DNA of 64,000 bases from Sedimenticola sp. (GTDB lineage: Bacteria > Pseudomonadota > Gammaproteobacteria > Chromatiales > Chromatiaceae), in NCBI GenBank assembly GCA_002869585.1, contig PKUO01000028.1, positions 87,963 to 151,962 on the forward strand, written 5' to 3'. Position numbers and translations under genes: made by a program. The notes under the pieces were generated by a model. The model was not told the DNA's origin. It saw nothing but the letters and a program-made list of their open reading frames with translations, and did no database searches. Below are positions 44,008 through 54,235 of the stretch, piece after piece. Each line of letters starts with the position of its first letter. Position 1 is the stretch's first letter.

Positions 44008-47000
44008 TTACTGTTTCCTTACGGCCGCACTTCCCCCGAGCACCCCTTCAATCAAGCGAATATGCGCTTCCAGACGGTAGTCCGGATAGAGCCTGAGACT
44101 CTGTTGATACTTCTCAACCGCCGCTGGCAGACGACCCTGTGCCTGAAGCTTGGCGCCATCGGCTCTCAGACGTTTGGCCTGTTCGTAGCGTGCCCGCATC
44201 TTGGGGTCCATAGCAGCGGTATTGGCTGCCTCTTCCGCCCTTAGTCCAGAGGAGGCCTTGGGACGTTCCACCAACTGCATGACGCCGTTGATTGTCTGGA
44301 ACAGATCGATCGCCAGATCACTGTTTTCATCCGGCCATAGAAGGCCCTGTTCAGACGCGCCTGCGGCTACACGTTCCTCACCCGCTTTGGGTTGGGCTGT
44401 GCACACCAGATCAAGAGTCAGTTGCTTGACCACACCCATGCTGTTGACCACCATCGCCTCGACGCTTTGATTGCCAAAGCGCAACGGCAGATCCACATGG
44501 GCCTCGGTTCCCGCCAGCACCGCCCTGTGCCAGGGGCCGCCGGCCGCACGAACACCTACCAGCTCAGTATCATCGCTGATCTTTATCACCACATGGGCGT
44601 GTCGCTCAGCGATGGATGCACCCGCTTTAGGTTCGATAATCTGCGCCTGGGGTTCGGGGGCGGCGACCTTAAACGACAGGGCCTCTGTCGCAGAATTCCC
44701 CTCTCCATCCGTCACACGCAGTTCCAGGCGGTGATCGCCGGGTTGTAGCAGCAGATCTGTCTTGATCTTTCCCTCGGCCGGTGGAAGCTCGGTCCAGAGG
44801 CCGCCATCAATCGACAGTGATGACTGAACAGCGCCGATTTCCTCGTTGACAACGGCATCTACACTGACCTTTGAACTCTTCTGCGTACTGTTCGCCGTGG
44901 GACTGTTGAATGTAATCTTGATCGGCTTGACTTCGCCTTTGATCGGCAGATAAAAGACCGCCTCGTTATTGGCTGTATCCAGGTCCTCAAGCTGATTGTC
45001 CGGATCAGCCACCAGCATGAAACTGCTGGAACCGGCTGCGGCCTTCCAACTGATTTTCGCCAGGGTGCCACCGTGCAGGGTCACGTCCTCCACAACAACC
45101 CTGGTGATCTCTTCCCGTTTGCGGCCAGGCATCTCCCGAAACAGCGCCACCACCACGTTTTGCACCGACACAGAACCGAGATTGCTCACCGGTATCTCGA
45201 CCGAGACATCATCTCCCGCCTTGGCGTCCGTCGGGGCGTCGAGCCAGAGTTCGGACGATGAGAGACTCAGGTCCGGTGCGGCAATGGCCACACCACCCAT
45301 ATTTGCCAGCATCTGGCGCGCCTCATCTTCCGACTTGGCTACGGTCCACACCGGTGTTGCGGTAAGGCGGAATTTGAAGCGGAAATCACTGTTGATTACG
45401 TAGTGCCCGCCACGCAAGTGCTTGGAGTTGATACCGATTATATTATTCCCGGGCAGACCGTTTTTATCGAATTGCAGGGCATCCGGCGGTATACGAAAGC
45501 TGTAGTTACCTTCCGGTATGACATCCTGAAGACTGCCAATCACCCTCCCGTTGAGTACGATATCGGTGTTGTGCGGATGGTAACTGTCACGATTCCAGGG
45601 CAGGCTGAAGCCCATCTCCAGCCAGGCTTCCACCAGGTTGGTCTTGCTCCACTGCTCCCCGTCCTTGATGGCCGAGTATTCAAAGATACCGTCATCCCCC
45701 ACATCCGCGTGGATGAAATCAATGATATCGTCGGTATTGGTGTCCTCGCCGACCCAGCGGACATTATCGATGATCATCGACCAGCGATCGGAACGACCGT
45801 CGCGATCCAGATCTTCTGGATTTTCCCGTAGTGTCCAGTCGATCTTCTGGGGATCAAGCCGTTCGGCCAAACCGGCGTTTTCGATCAACTCCGGTTCCCG
45901 TTCACTGATCCCCGGATCAGTGGGATCCTCACCGGGAAACAGCCAGAGACGCCGCGCACTCTCGCCCGGTCCGAGCTTCATTTCGTAATCATGGCTGAAG
46001 ACCTTGCTGAGTCCGCGTGCCTGGATCTGACTCTTCACCCCCTGGAAGCCTTCATAGAACCTGGGAATTACCGTGAAGTCCTGACTTCTGCCGCTGTTGA
46101 GCAATCCATGTTGCACAGTGGGCGATATGGTCACCGCATGGGCCTTTTCACTGCTCACCTGCAGATCGGTGATGGTGTCTCCGCGGTTATGCAGACGCAG
46201 TTTGTGTCCGTGCCCCAAAGGCAGCGGCCCGAGATCCTGCCACTCCAGTTCAACATGGGGCAGACGCACATGCACCGCCACCTCGGCCTCATCACTCAGT
46301 CCTGTGTCGGAAACAATGCGGATCGGAATCGTGTGATCTGCGGTGTCCACATCCTGGGCGCTGATGCCGAGCAGAAACTGCCGTGCCTCTCCCGGCCCCA
46401 GTGGGATGGGTTTATCTTCAGAACCTTCTCCCACAAAGCCCACGAGCAGCAAAGGATCTTTGGGTTTTCCGCACTCCAGACGAACGCTCAGCGGCTCATC
46501 GCCATTGTTGCGCACACTGATGCCCACGCGCTGATCGTAATCACGCTTGATATTGGCGCCATAGCGCGGTTGACCGAAGGCCAGACCCTTGACCCGGGTG
46601 AGACTCTGGACAGGACCAGGCTCTTTCCCGCCCATCGGCTGGATCTCGTAGGGTACAGCGGCTTCCAGATCGCGCAGTTCCACAACCCGCATCTGACCAC
46701 TTTGACCACGCGCAGTCTGCCAGTCATCACTGCCCTGCTTTCGATAACGCAGCTGGGATTCGCCATGCTGGGGCGCAAGCCAACTGACACGGATGGATTC
46801 GCCGCTCAGTACCGCACCGTCCGGCGGTGAGAGTCCGAAATATTCGGACAGTTTGAAATTGCGTTTGATCTCAACCTGCTTGCCGGCTGTATCCTGTGCC
46901 GTAACCAGCAGGCTGTGCTCGCCCGATTTCAGGCTCTGCCAGTTGACCTCGGCATCGAATGGCGGCTTATAGTCAGTGGCTATATGTCTTCCATCCAGCG

Positions 47001-50000
47001 TGTAACTGACCGACGACACGGGTCGGCCGCTGTAGCTGATGGCCTGGGCGCTGAGCGACATAGGCTGATCAACCACCTGTCCTTCGTAGGGTGTGGTGAG
47101 AAACAGCGCAATGCCTTCCCGCGCGCGATTGCCGGTGGCCTGCACCCAGAATTTCTCGCGGGATGTCTGCCCGTCAGGTCCGAAGCAGCGCGATTCGACC
47201 TGATAGCGGCCCTCCTTGGGAAAACGTCCGGACTTGGCCTGCTCGCCTGTCAGGGTCAGTTCAGCACGTCCATCACCATTGAGGTCCAGTTCGCAGCGAT
47301 CCACGGCGGGGGCATGTTTCAGCGCCAGTTTACGAAAGGCCACCTGTTCCGGATCAGTGCCATCCGGCGTGGCCTCTATGCCCTCCGCGTGAAGCATACG
47401 TCCCTTGCTGTCGATCATGATGAACCCGGGTTCGCCTGAGCGGTTGTTACCGCCCCACTCGCTCAGTTCAATTCTCAAACGGGTCGGACCATCCAGTTTG
47501 AGCGGCATGTTCCACTTCACCGGTTCGTAGTGACCGGATTCATGGATCAGCTTTCCGGTCTTATCATTGAACACCCTGACCAGTGTCTGGATCTGACTTG
47601 CAATACTCAGCTTGAACTCACCTGCATTTCCGCTTTCAAACATAAAACGGTCCAGGTCATTCATGTGATCGATAGTGAAAGACTGGGCCTCACCATCGCG
47701 CAGCATACGCGGCTGATCCTGTGCCAAGGGTACGGATTCCGTGGGTTCCGCCCGTTTGAGGACCAGCTTCAGTTCATAGGGTTCTGTAGAGGCGCTGTTA
47801 CTTCCCCATTCATTGACAGCCAAGTAATACCTATCTGCTATGACTTCGACACTGGTGTTTTGCGCATGGTTTTCATAGGCCCCTTTTTCAGTCACCAGGC
47901 GACGTTTACTGTCGTACAGGCTCATATGGGTCTGATGGGCGGAACTGACACTGATATCGAACACACCGGGAAAATCGGCATCGACCGCGTAGAAATCCTT
48001 ATCCCCCATCGGCAGAAAACTGCCGTAGACGATATCGCCAGGCAACAGGGGAGTGGCGTTGTCGAAGTCATCGTTGCGCTGCTGGAAGTCAACTTCATCG
48101 CCCCGTTCGAACCAGAAGCGCATGGAGTATGGGAGCGCTGAGTAGCTGTTATCACCCCACTCCCTCATCAGAACGAATACTGTTTGAGGACCCCCTGCAT
48201 GCCAGGAGAAATCCATGGTGTGGTTTTCATAGGCACCCTGCTCTTTCAGCAACTTGCCCGAGGAATCATAGACCTGGATATGGCGCTGCATGGGTCCCTT
48301 GCTCTGAACCCGCAACACGCCGGCGCCAGGCACAGGGACACTGAAAACATCCTGATCACCCAAAGGCAGGAGGGTGCTGGCAAACCAGGTATGGGAAGAG
48401 AGTGTGCGTACCGCACGCATAACCCCGGGTTCCTGAACCGGGTCCACCACCCCATCATCTGGCAGTAGCTTGATACTCATCCGGTATGGCGTCAGTGAGG
48501 CCTGGTTATCACCCCACTCTTTTACTTCGAGAATATAGACGCCGGGTGTTACCGCATATTCAAAGGACATCCCGTGGTTTTCGTATGCACCCCTCTCGGT
48601 AAGCATTTCGCCCTGCTGATTGTAGATCTTGACGTGGCGTTGCAGAGTCTTGTGATGGTCCCTGATACTGAGTATGCCGTAACGGTCGATATCCAGCCGG
48701 TAAAAGTCGTTGTCGCCCATGGGCCAGATCAGACCGGACACCTCCTGGTTAAGGGCTATGGGGCTTGCTTCTTCTACGGATTGATTCGGCTCGCTCGGAT
48801 CGACTGCCGGTTCTGCAGCAATCGTCAACGTGATCACACCTTCCGGATCTGCGGCATTGTCACCCCATTCGGAGATTTCCACGGAGTAGCTGCCTGCACC
48901 AATCCATTTTTCGATCACATTGGGTTTGTTCTCATAAGCTCCTTTCTCTGTGAGTACTTTGCCATCGTTGTCGCGCAGCCGCATAAGCGTCTGAAAAGGT
49001 TTTTCCGCCTGAACGGTCAGCACCAGACGGGTCGGTTCACTGAGCCGGAACTTGAAGAAATCATGGTCTGCGCGTTCCGCTATCTTGAAACTGACCGGAG
49101 CACCGGTGTGAACCTCTTGTCCCTGCTCGAAATCGTTATTCGGTTCAACCTCTTCCTGCACGGTCAAGGGGATGAGCTTGATCTGCACTGCCTGTGGATT
49201 TTCACTCAGCACAACCGGCACGACTGTGGTCTCGTACCCCTCAGCTTCGACACGTGCAGTTATACGTCGCCGCGACTGGCTGAGATTTCCCTCATCATCA
49301 ATCCCATTTAAATCGCCAATCTTCAGCCCTTTGAAATGAACACTCCCAGACGTATCGGTTTTTGCCTCGGCAATATGGCCGCTGGGCCAGGTCTCGGCCA
49401 AAATGATACTCGCACCGGAAACCGGCTTGCCGCTCACCCGGTCTGTGATGTTGATCGACTGGTTGACTGATTTCGAAACAGGCTGCAACTGCAGCGCCAA
49501 GGGTTCACGTTTCTCGCCAATGCACCTGATCCAGACAATACGGTCGCAACTGTCATGCTCACACAACTTACCGGAGGTGATGATACGTGTCGGAGGTTTG
49601 TCGTTCTCAACCTTATGCTCGGCCGCTTCGAAATAGTTCTGATCCTGACAAAATCTGTCCGCGGCCGGTTTGTGGCAGTTCTGACCCCACTCGCGGCAGA
49701 CATCGAGGGCGACATCATCCACAAGCGGCGGATCGAAAACAGCCTCCTTGGTCATATCACCGGCGACCACATCCACCTCGCGGCTGATGGTCTCAAAACC
49801 GGGAGCCGTGGCGCGCAACCGATAGCGGCCTACGGGAATATCAAGAAATTCGAAACGGCCATCCCAGGTGGTTATGGAGTGAGCCGGTCCGGAAAGAGCC
49901 GCCTTGACATTCAGCGGCTGTAATTCAACATTGACGCCGGCAATCGATTTACCCAGTCCGGCAACATCAACCTGACCGCTCCAATCGATGACGACAGCAG

Positions 50001-50325
50001 GCGTCAGGGTCAGCTCGATTCCCTGTCGTGCACCGGGCGGAACGGTGATCTGCTGGGTAAGGGTATCGTAGTCCGGTTGCTTCACCGTCAGGTTGTAAGT
50101 GCCAGCAGGCAGCCCTTCAAAGGTGGCAATACCTTTCCCATTGGTCGCGCTGTAGCGGGCATCCAGGTGGATCCGTACATTGGGCAGTGGGTTTCGCTCA
50201 CCTTCCGGGGTCTGCACAAACACATTGACCGGCAGTGGGCCGGGTGATTCGGCATAAACAGCCTGGCACAGCAGCAGTGCGCAGAAAACACCATGGAGTA
50301 GTCGCGCGGCTATGGCTTTCATCAT
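44008..50325 (-). CDS. Giant secreted multidomain protein with five PPC-like repeats
   Basis: This 2105-residue protein has a signal peptide (residues 1-26). Residues 30-380 contain carboxypeptidase-regulatory-like beta domains (GIATFEGLPAGTYNLTV, GRFEFLDIPVGRYRLRA, GSVHFKGLKIGDLNG). Residues 395-960 hold five tandem PPC-like domains of about 115 residues, each with GAYEN and EWGDN-type motifs. Then come an EF-hand-like DLNGDGRAEL, Ig-like and FN3-like domains, another Asp-rich DLDRDGRSDR segment, a CARDB-like domain near 1690, an Ig-like domain near 1850, and a C-terminal helical module (2040-2100) shared with the VAEEP protein. It is probably a large adhesive or scaffold protein outside the inner membrane. 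Start: ATG at 50325, 5 bases after the upstream stop. Confidence 0.82.
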   Translation of the reverse strand: MMKAIAARLLHGVFCALLLCQAVYAESPGPLPVNVFVQTPEGERNPLPNVRIHLDARYSATNGKGIATFEGLPAGTYNLTVKQPDYDTLTQQITVPPGARQGIELTLTPAVVIDWSGQVDVAGLGKSIAGVNVELQPLNVKAALSGPAHSITTWDGRFEFLDIPVGRYRLRATAPGFETISREVDVVAGDMTKEAVFDPPLVDDVALDVCREWGQNCHKPAADRFCQDQNYFEAAEHKVENDKPPTRIITSGKLCEHDSCDRIVWIRCIGEKREPLALQLQPVSKSVNQSINITDRVSGKPVSGASIILAETWPSGHIAEAKTDTSGSVHFKGLKIGDLNGIDDEGNLSQSRRRITARVEAEGYETTVVPVVLSENPQAVQIKLIPLTVQEEVEPNNDFEQGQEVHTGAPVSFKIAERADHDFFKFRLSEPTRLVLTVQAEKPFQTLMRLRDNDGKVLTEKGAYENKPNVIEKWIGAGSYSVEISEWGDNAADPEGVITLTIAAEPAVDPSEPNQSVEEASPIALNQEVSGLIWPMGDNDFYRLDIDRYGILSIRDHHKTLQRHVKIYNQQGEMLTERGAYENHGMSFEYAVTPGVYILEVKEWGDNQASLTPYRMSIKLLPDDGVVDPVQEPGVMRAVRTLSSHTWFASTLLPLGDQDVFSVPVPGAGVLRVQSKGPMQRHIQVYDSSGKLLKEQGAYENHTMDFSWHAGGPQTVFVLMREWGDNSYSALPYSMRFWFERGDEVDFQQRNDDFDNATPLLPGDIVYGSFLPMGDKDFYAVDADFPGVFDISVSSAHQTHMSLYDSKRRLVTEKGAYENHAQNTSVEVIADRYYLAVNEWGSNSASTEPYELKLVLKRAEPTESVPLAQDQPRMLRDGEAQSFTIDHMNDLDRFMFESGNAGEFKLSIASQIQTLVRVFNDKTGKLIHESGHYEPVKWNMPLKLDGPTRLRIELSEWGGNNRSGEPGFIMIDSKGRMLHAEGIEATPDGTDPEQVAFRKLALKHAPAVDRCELDLNGDGRAELTLTGEQAKSGRFPKEGRYQVESRCFGPDGQTSREKFWVQATGNRAREGIALFLTTPYEGQVVDQPMSLSAQAISYSGRPVSSVSYTLDGRHIATDYKPPFDAEVNWQSLKSGEHSLLVTAQDTAGKQVEIKRNFKLSEYFGLSPPDGAVLSGESIRVSWLAPQHGESQLRYRKQGSDDWQTARGQSGQMRVVELRDLEAAVPYEIQPMGGKEPGPVQSLTRVKGLAFGQPRYGANIKRDYDQRVGISVRNNGDEPLSVRLECGKPKDPLLLVGFVGEGSEDKPIPLGPGEARQFLLGISAQDVDTADHTIPIRIVSDTGLSDEAEVAVHVRLPHVELEWQDLGPLPLGHGHKLRLHNRGDTITDLQVSSEKAHAVTISPTVQHGLLNSGRSQDFTVIPRFYEGFQGVKSQIQARGLSKVFSHDYEMKLGPGESARRLWLFPGEDPTDPGISEREPELIENAGLAERLDPQKIDWTLRENPEDLDRDGRSDRWSMIIDNVRWVGEDTNTDDIIDFIHADVGDDGIFEYSAIKDGEQWSKTNLVEAWLEMGFSLPWNRDSYHPHNTDIVLNGRVIGSLQDVIPEGNYSFRIPPDALQFDKNGLPGNNIIGINSKHLRGGHYVINSDFRFKFRLTATPVWTVAKSEDEARQMLANMGGVAIAAPDLSLSSSELWLDAPTDAKAGDDVSVEIPVSNLGSVSVQNVVVALFREMPGRKREEITRVVVEDVTLHGGTLAKISWKAAAGSSSFMLVADPDNQLEDLDTANNEAVFYLPIKGEVKPIKITFNSPTANSTQKSSKVSVDAVVNEEIGAVQSSLSIDGGLWTELPPAEGKIKTDLLLQPGDHRLELRVTDGEGNSATEALSFKVAAPEPQAQIIEPKAGASIAERHAHVVIKISDDTELVGVRAAGGPWHRAVLAGTEAHVDLPLRFGNQSVEAMVVNSMGVVKQLTLDLVCTAQPKAGEERVAAGASEQGLLWPDENSDLAIDLFQTINGVMQLVERPKASSGLRAEEAANTAAMDPKMRARYEQAKRLRADGAKLQAQGRLPAAVEKYQQSLRLYPDYRLEAHIRLIEGVLGGSAAVRKQ
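47440..49140 (-). repeat. Five tandem PPC-like domain repeats
   Basis: EWGDN-type motifs (EWGDN three times, then EWGSN and EWGGN) recur every 115-120 codons near 48870, 48525, 48165, 47820 and 47460, each preceded by a GAYEN-type motif (the fifth reads GHYEP). At DNA level the copies have diverged widely, so the array is old. Confidence 0.75.
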
Positions 50326-50330
50326 TTGCG

Positions 50331-53315
50331 CTACACGATTGATGGCAGGACAACCGGTGATGAGATCTGCGGCCTGTTGGTGCAGTACCAGTCTTTTTGT
50401 TTATGGTGTGCGGTTATGTACGCGCTGCCCTTGCCTTTGGTCAGCTTCAATTCATTGATCAGTGAATCAATCAGGCTGATAGGTTTCCCGTCTTTGGTTG
50501 TCTGTGGATACTTGGCATAAAGATCAGCCTTTTCCTGCAGAATCTTTCGGACATCCGAAAACTTCACGCCGGGTGGCAATCTCAGACGACCTGTTCTGAG
50601 ACCCCTGGCGACTGTTGCAATGGCGTCACCGGCCTTGAATTGACGATCCAGCGCGGCTACATCATGGCCTGTGATCAACTCGGTGGCATCCAGTTCAACT
50701 GATGTGGAGCCGCCTCCACCAAGGCCCAATGTTGCGGCGAGCTTGCCACCCAGCCGGATTTTGGTCCAAGAAAGCTCAGCATCCAGTTTGGCCTCTGCCC
50801 CTGCTCCAGCAGATACCTCACCCTGAGCCTTGCCGGTCAGTTTCAGCCCCCAAAGTGAAAGCGAACCCTCGGCAGCCAGTTCCGCCTTGCCACCCACAAA
50901 CACTTTGGCGCCTGTTGAAACAGCCAGTTTGTCGGGAGCCACTGTGAGTTCCACATTGCCCGATCCTTCAGCCCCCACCTTGGCTGTCGTGGATACCTTT
51001 CCACCGAGCGTCGCATCGCCAACTTTTCGCTCGCCGCTCACATTTGCTGTTGCTTTGACGACATTGACCTCGCCCGTCACCGCTGCTTTTGCGTGAAGAC
51101 CATCCTTATCGCCGGTGACCTCCCAGGTTCCGGTTGCACCATACTGTCCGACCTGAACTTTGGCGTCGTAACCGTAATCCGAACCATCACCGGATGAGCC
51201 AGCGCCACTGGTTGCCGTGGTGTGCTTGGCTTCGTCAATGGGCTCGAAAAGTTTTCCGCCTGCTATCTTTACGCTTGTCTGCACAGGGCTTTGCGGTTTC
51301 TTTTCGGGCTCATCATCCGCCCCACCCGGTTTGTGGTCCCGCTCTATAAAGCCTTCTGTTGTCCTTGATTTCTGCCAGGGCTTGTTCGTGGTCGTAGTGG
51401 TTACCGAAGTTCGCGTCTCTCTGCCGTCCTCGCCAGTGGACTTGGTGCTCTGGGAATCGGTCTGGGTTGTTGTGGTGACCTTCCTGCCACCCCAATCATC
51501 GGTCTTTTTTGTTGTCGTCGTTGAGGTGGTGGTCTTATTGCCTCCACGGTCAGTTTCTATGGTATGCCCACTGGTTTCGGTTGTGGTCGGTCCTCGGGTA
51601 CCCTTGGGCATCCAACCCTTGTAATCCTGTTTTGAGTTCGATTTTTCTGTGGTACTGGTGGTGCTCCCACTCTTTCCAGTGCGGGTGTTTTTGGTTACTT
51701 TGGAATCCGTTTGTGAGGTGACTTTCCCGCCTGCGTCACGCTCTGTCTCAGAGGTAGTGGTTGTGCTGGAAGATCCTTTCTTGCCTTCGTAGCCACTGGT
51801 CTGCTGCCGGGTCTGTTTATTCGAACCATCGGCTCCGGTCTGGGTAACAGTCCTGTCTACATTTGTTGTCTTGCCTCCACCAGCAGTTTTTTTGGTATCA
51901 GTTTGTGTATTACGCTGTGTGGTGCTTCCATCCTGGTTTTGCGTGGTTGAAGTGTGTGTCTTGGTGCGTTTGTCTCCATCGCGCCCTTCGGTGATCTTCC
52001 ACTGGCTGTTTTTAGACGAGCCTGTCCGTTCCGTTGTGCCGGAACTTGGTTTAGCGTCCTTCGCTTGATCGGCTGTACGCTGTGCTTTGTTCTCGGCCTG
52101 ACGCTGAACCTCTTTCTCATCGGGTTGGGGTGCTGTGGGCAGGCCGGCCTTTTTACGGGCTTCTTCATTTGCAGCCAGCGCCTTTTCATTTGCCTGGTCG
52201 AGTGTGCGATTACGTTCGCGGATATTTTCGGCGGTGTTTTCCGCATTCGGATCAGCGGTTCCCTTAGCCCCTTTTTCCGCGGTCTTGGCTAACGCTTCGC
52301 GAATATCACGGGTTTTTTGCGACTTCTGTACCGCGGCCGGCTTGGCATTCTGTACCTCCTGATCGGCCTGACCGATCCATTTGCGCTCATCAGCCTTCTG
52401 CTGTTCGGGTGTTGCACCTAACGGTGTGATGCCTGCTTCAAATTTATCGCCATAATTTCTGAGCTTATTTGCCTGTTCGACAGTATCTGAATCATGACCG
52501 ACCTCTTGCGCGCTCTTGCTGACACTCTTGCCTGCGGTCTTCAGGGCCATGTCGCGTTTCAGCTGCGCGTTGGGGTCCTTGCTATCGATATCTGTATTTT
52601 CGAGGTCCTCGACGGAATGTATAAATTTCTTTTCATTGTCCAGAACATAGCCAACCGGGTCTCTGATCGATTCGCCGCCTTTTACATCGGTGGCTTGTTT
52701 ACCGCCTGGGGTAGAAAATGCATCGGGGTATTTCTGCCGCTCAGAGAGCTGTTCCGGTGTCGGTGGCTGCCAAAGGGTGGCATCCTTTGTCTTGTTGATA
52801 TAGATGCCAAGATTAGGATCATACTCGACCGTGTCACCCTGTTTTTTCCAGTCATCGGCAATTTGCCGAGCAACATTGCTATCGGTTGCCGAAATGTCCA
52901 CATCCGCCCTGACATCTTTCGGCGCACTACCGGTTGTTTTTACCTTTGATCCATAACGGTCTTGTATCGATTCGAGGTCAGCCCCACGCGTATCCTTGTC
53001 GTTGTAATCCGACTGGATAGCAGCCTTCTCCTGGCTGTAATCTGTAAGTATCTTCTGGTACTCAGGATGCTGGGTATTAACAGATCCGTCCGAATTGATC
53101 AGATCCGGATTGCTGCGCACTTTGTCGTGGTAGCTGCTTTCCAGATTCTTCAGGTCGGTCTGCTGCTGGGTTCTCAGATCATCAATATTAGTAGCGGCAT
53201 TACAGTTGAGAGGATTGCCAACTGCCAGGAGAACAACAAGCCATAGCCAGAAAAATGAAAGGAGGTTCGACTGGCGTTTACTGATTCCGCTATGAATTTC
53301 AGCGTGTACCATCAT
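50331..53315 (-). CDS. Secreted Thr/Ser-rich 994-residue protein, unknown
   Basis: The signal peptide (LLSFFWLWLVVLLAVGNPLNCNAA) is followed by a charged helical region (45-430; DLRTQQQTDLKNLESSYHDK). Residues 430-660 are low-complexity Thr/Ser/Lys/Gly repeats (TTTTSETERDAGGKVTSQTD). Residues 728-890 look like a regular beta repeat (TGEVNVVKATANVSGERKVG, KVSTTAKVGAEGSGNVEL), and the end has a conserved-looking IDSLINELKLTKGKGSAYIT. I do not recognise a family. The ATG at 53315 lies inside the end of the TPR gene and follows AAGGAG by 7 bases. Its size and repeats suggest a surface or periplasmic matrix protein. Confidence 0.7.
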   Translation of the reverse strand: MMVHAEIHSGISKRQSNLLSFFWLWLVVLLAVGNPLNCNAATNIDDLRTQQQTDLKNLESSYHDKVRSNPDLINSDGSVNTQHPEYQKILTDYSQEKAAIQSDYNDKDTRGADLESIQDRYGSKVKTTGSAPKDVRADVDISATDSNVARQIADDWKKQGDTVEYDPNLGIYINKTKDATLWQPPTPEQLSERQKYPDAFSTPGGKQATDVKGGESIRDPVGYVLDNEKKFIHSVEDLENTDIDSKDPNAQLKRDMALKTAGKSVSKSAQEVGHDSDTVEQANKLRNYGDKFEAGITPLGATPEQQKADERKWIGQADQEVQNAKPAAVQKSQKTRDIREALAKTAEKGAKGTADPNAENTAENIRERNRTLDQANEKALAANEEARKKAGLPTAPQPDEKEVQRQAENKAQRTADQAKDAKPSSGTTERTGSSKNSQWKITEGRDGDKRTKTHTSTTQNQDGSTTQRNTQTDTKKTAGGGKTTNVDRTVTQTGADGSNKQTRQQTSGYEGKKGSSSTTTTSETERDAGGKVTSQTDSKVTKNTRTGKSGSTTSTTEKSNSKQDYKGWMPKGTRGPTTTETSGHTIETDRGGNKTTTSTTTTKKTDDWGGRKVTTTTQTDSQSTKSTGEDGRETRTSVTTTTTNKPWQKSRTTEGFIERDHKPGGADDEPEKKPQSPVQTSVKIAGGKLFEPIDEAKHTTATSGAGSSGDGSDYGYDAKVQVGQYGATGTWEVTGDKDGLHAKAAVTGEVNVVKATANVSGERKVGDATLGGKVSTTAKVGAEGSGNVELTVAPDKLAVSTGAKVFVGGKAELAAEGSLSLWGLKLTGKAQGEVSAGAGAEAKLDAELSWTKIRLGGKLAATLGLGGGGSTSVELDATELITGHDVAALDRQFKAGDAIATVARGLRTGRLRLPPGVKFSDVRKILQEKADLYAKYPQTTKDGKPISLIDSLINELKLTKGKGSAYITAHHKQKDWYCTNRPQISSPVVLPSIV

Positions 53316-54198
53316 CGCCCAACTCCTTCAACAGGGCGGCCGCTTTTTCCTTGATAGCCGCATCGGCTGTTCCATCACCAACCAGAGCCTGCAATCCTTT
53401 TCGAGCCTCTTTTACCTGACCCAGTTTTATCTGGGCCTCCGTAAGATAGAGGGGCAACTGCGGCGCTTTACTGCCAGCAGCCTTGGCCTGTATATATTTT
53501 TCCGCGGCCTCTTCGGTGCGGCCCAGATCATCAAATACCGTGGCCAAGAGAAAAAGCACATCCGCACTAGCTGGGTCAGCCTTGACAGCCTCTTCCAACA
53601 AATCGACCGCTTCATCGCCTCTTTGCAATGACAGCAGCAGCACGGCCAAACGATGACGTGAGCCGACATGCTTGGGATCGGCACGGATAGCCCGGCGCAG
53701 ATAGGTCTCTGCAGACTCTGTCTGTCCCGCCGCCATCAGTATCTGCCCCATGTTGTACCAGGCGTCAGCCCGTTTCGGATCGATTCTCGCTGCGGCGTGA
53801 AAATGGGTCATGGCCTCTTCCACCTTTCCGAGCTTGAGGGCCAGAACACCCAGATTGTTGTGGGTTTCGGCAAATAGGGGATCGGCATCCAGGGCGCAAT
53901 TGTAGTACTCCTTAGCCTGGTCCAATTCGCCTTGCGCCAGGGCGATATTACCCAGCAGGTTGCAGGCATCCTTGTTAGCAGGATCACTCTTCAGAATATT
54001 CTCAAGCTGTGCCTTGCCTTCGGCCAGTTTCCCCTCATTGAGGGCCTGCTCGGCCAATCCGAATCGCTCGTCCACTGTCGGTTCCTCGCTCTGTGCGCTG
54101 TAAGGCGATAGCATGGCTGTTACAAGAATCAAACCAGACAGCCATCGGCCATACCGACGATTGCGACTTTGCCTGCCACTCGGTAAAGAGGTCTTCAT
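53299..54198 (-). CDS. TPR-repeat secreted protein (299 residues)
   Basis: A signal peptide (WLSGLILVTAMLSPYSAQS) is followed by about six tetratricopeptide repeats from residue 45 to 250, with clear cores such as NLLGNIALAQGELDQAKEYY, NNLGVLALKLGKVEEAM and YNMGQILMAAGQTESAETYL. TPR proteins hold other proteins together; the partners here are probably other products of the cluster. Ribosome site GAGGAAA precedes the ATG at 54198. Its end overlaps the start of the 994-residue protein gene by 17 bases. Confidence 0.88.
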   Translation of the reverse strand: MKTSLPSGRQSRNRRYGRWLSGLILVTAMLSPYSAQSEEPTVDERFGLAEQALNEGKLAEGKAQLENILKSDPANKDACNLLGNIALAQGELDQAKEYYNCALDADPLFAETHNNLGVLALKLGKVEEAMTHFHAAARIDPKRADAWYNMGQILMAAGQTESAETYLRRAIRADPKHVGSRHRLAVLLLSLQRGDEAVDLLEEAVKADPASADVLFLLATVFDDLGRTEEAAEKYIQAKAAGSKAPQLPLYLTEAQIKLGQVKEARKGLQALVGDGTADAAIKEKAAALLKELGDDGTR

Positions 54199-54235
54199 TA
54201 AACTATTTCCTCAATCGCTGTGATTGCCACCCGGA

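Noticed and set aside
45991..46830. Plus-strand open frame of 279 codons inside the 2105-residue gene
   Set aside because: It lies antisense to a continuous multidomain reading frame and has no recognisable domain.
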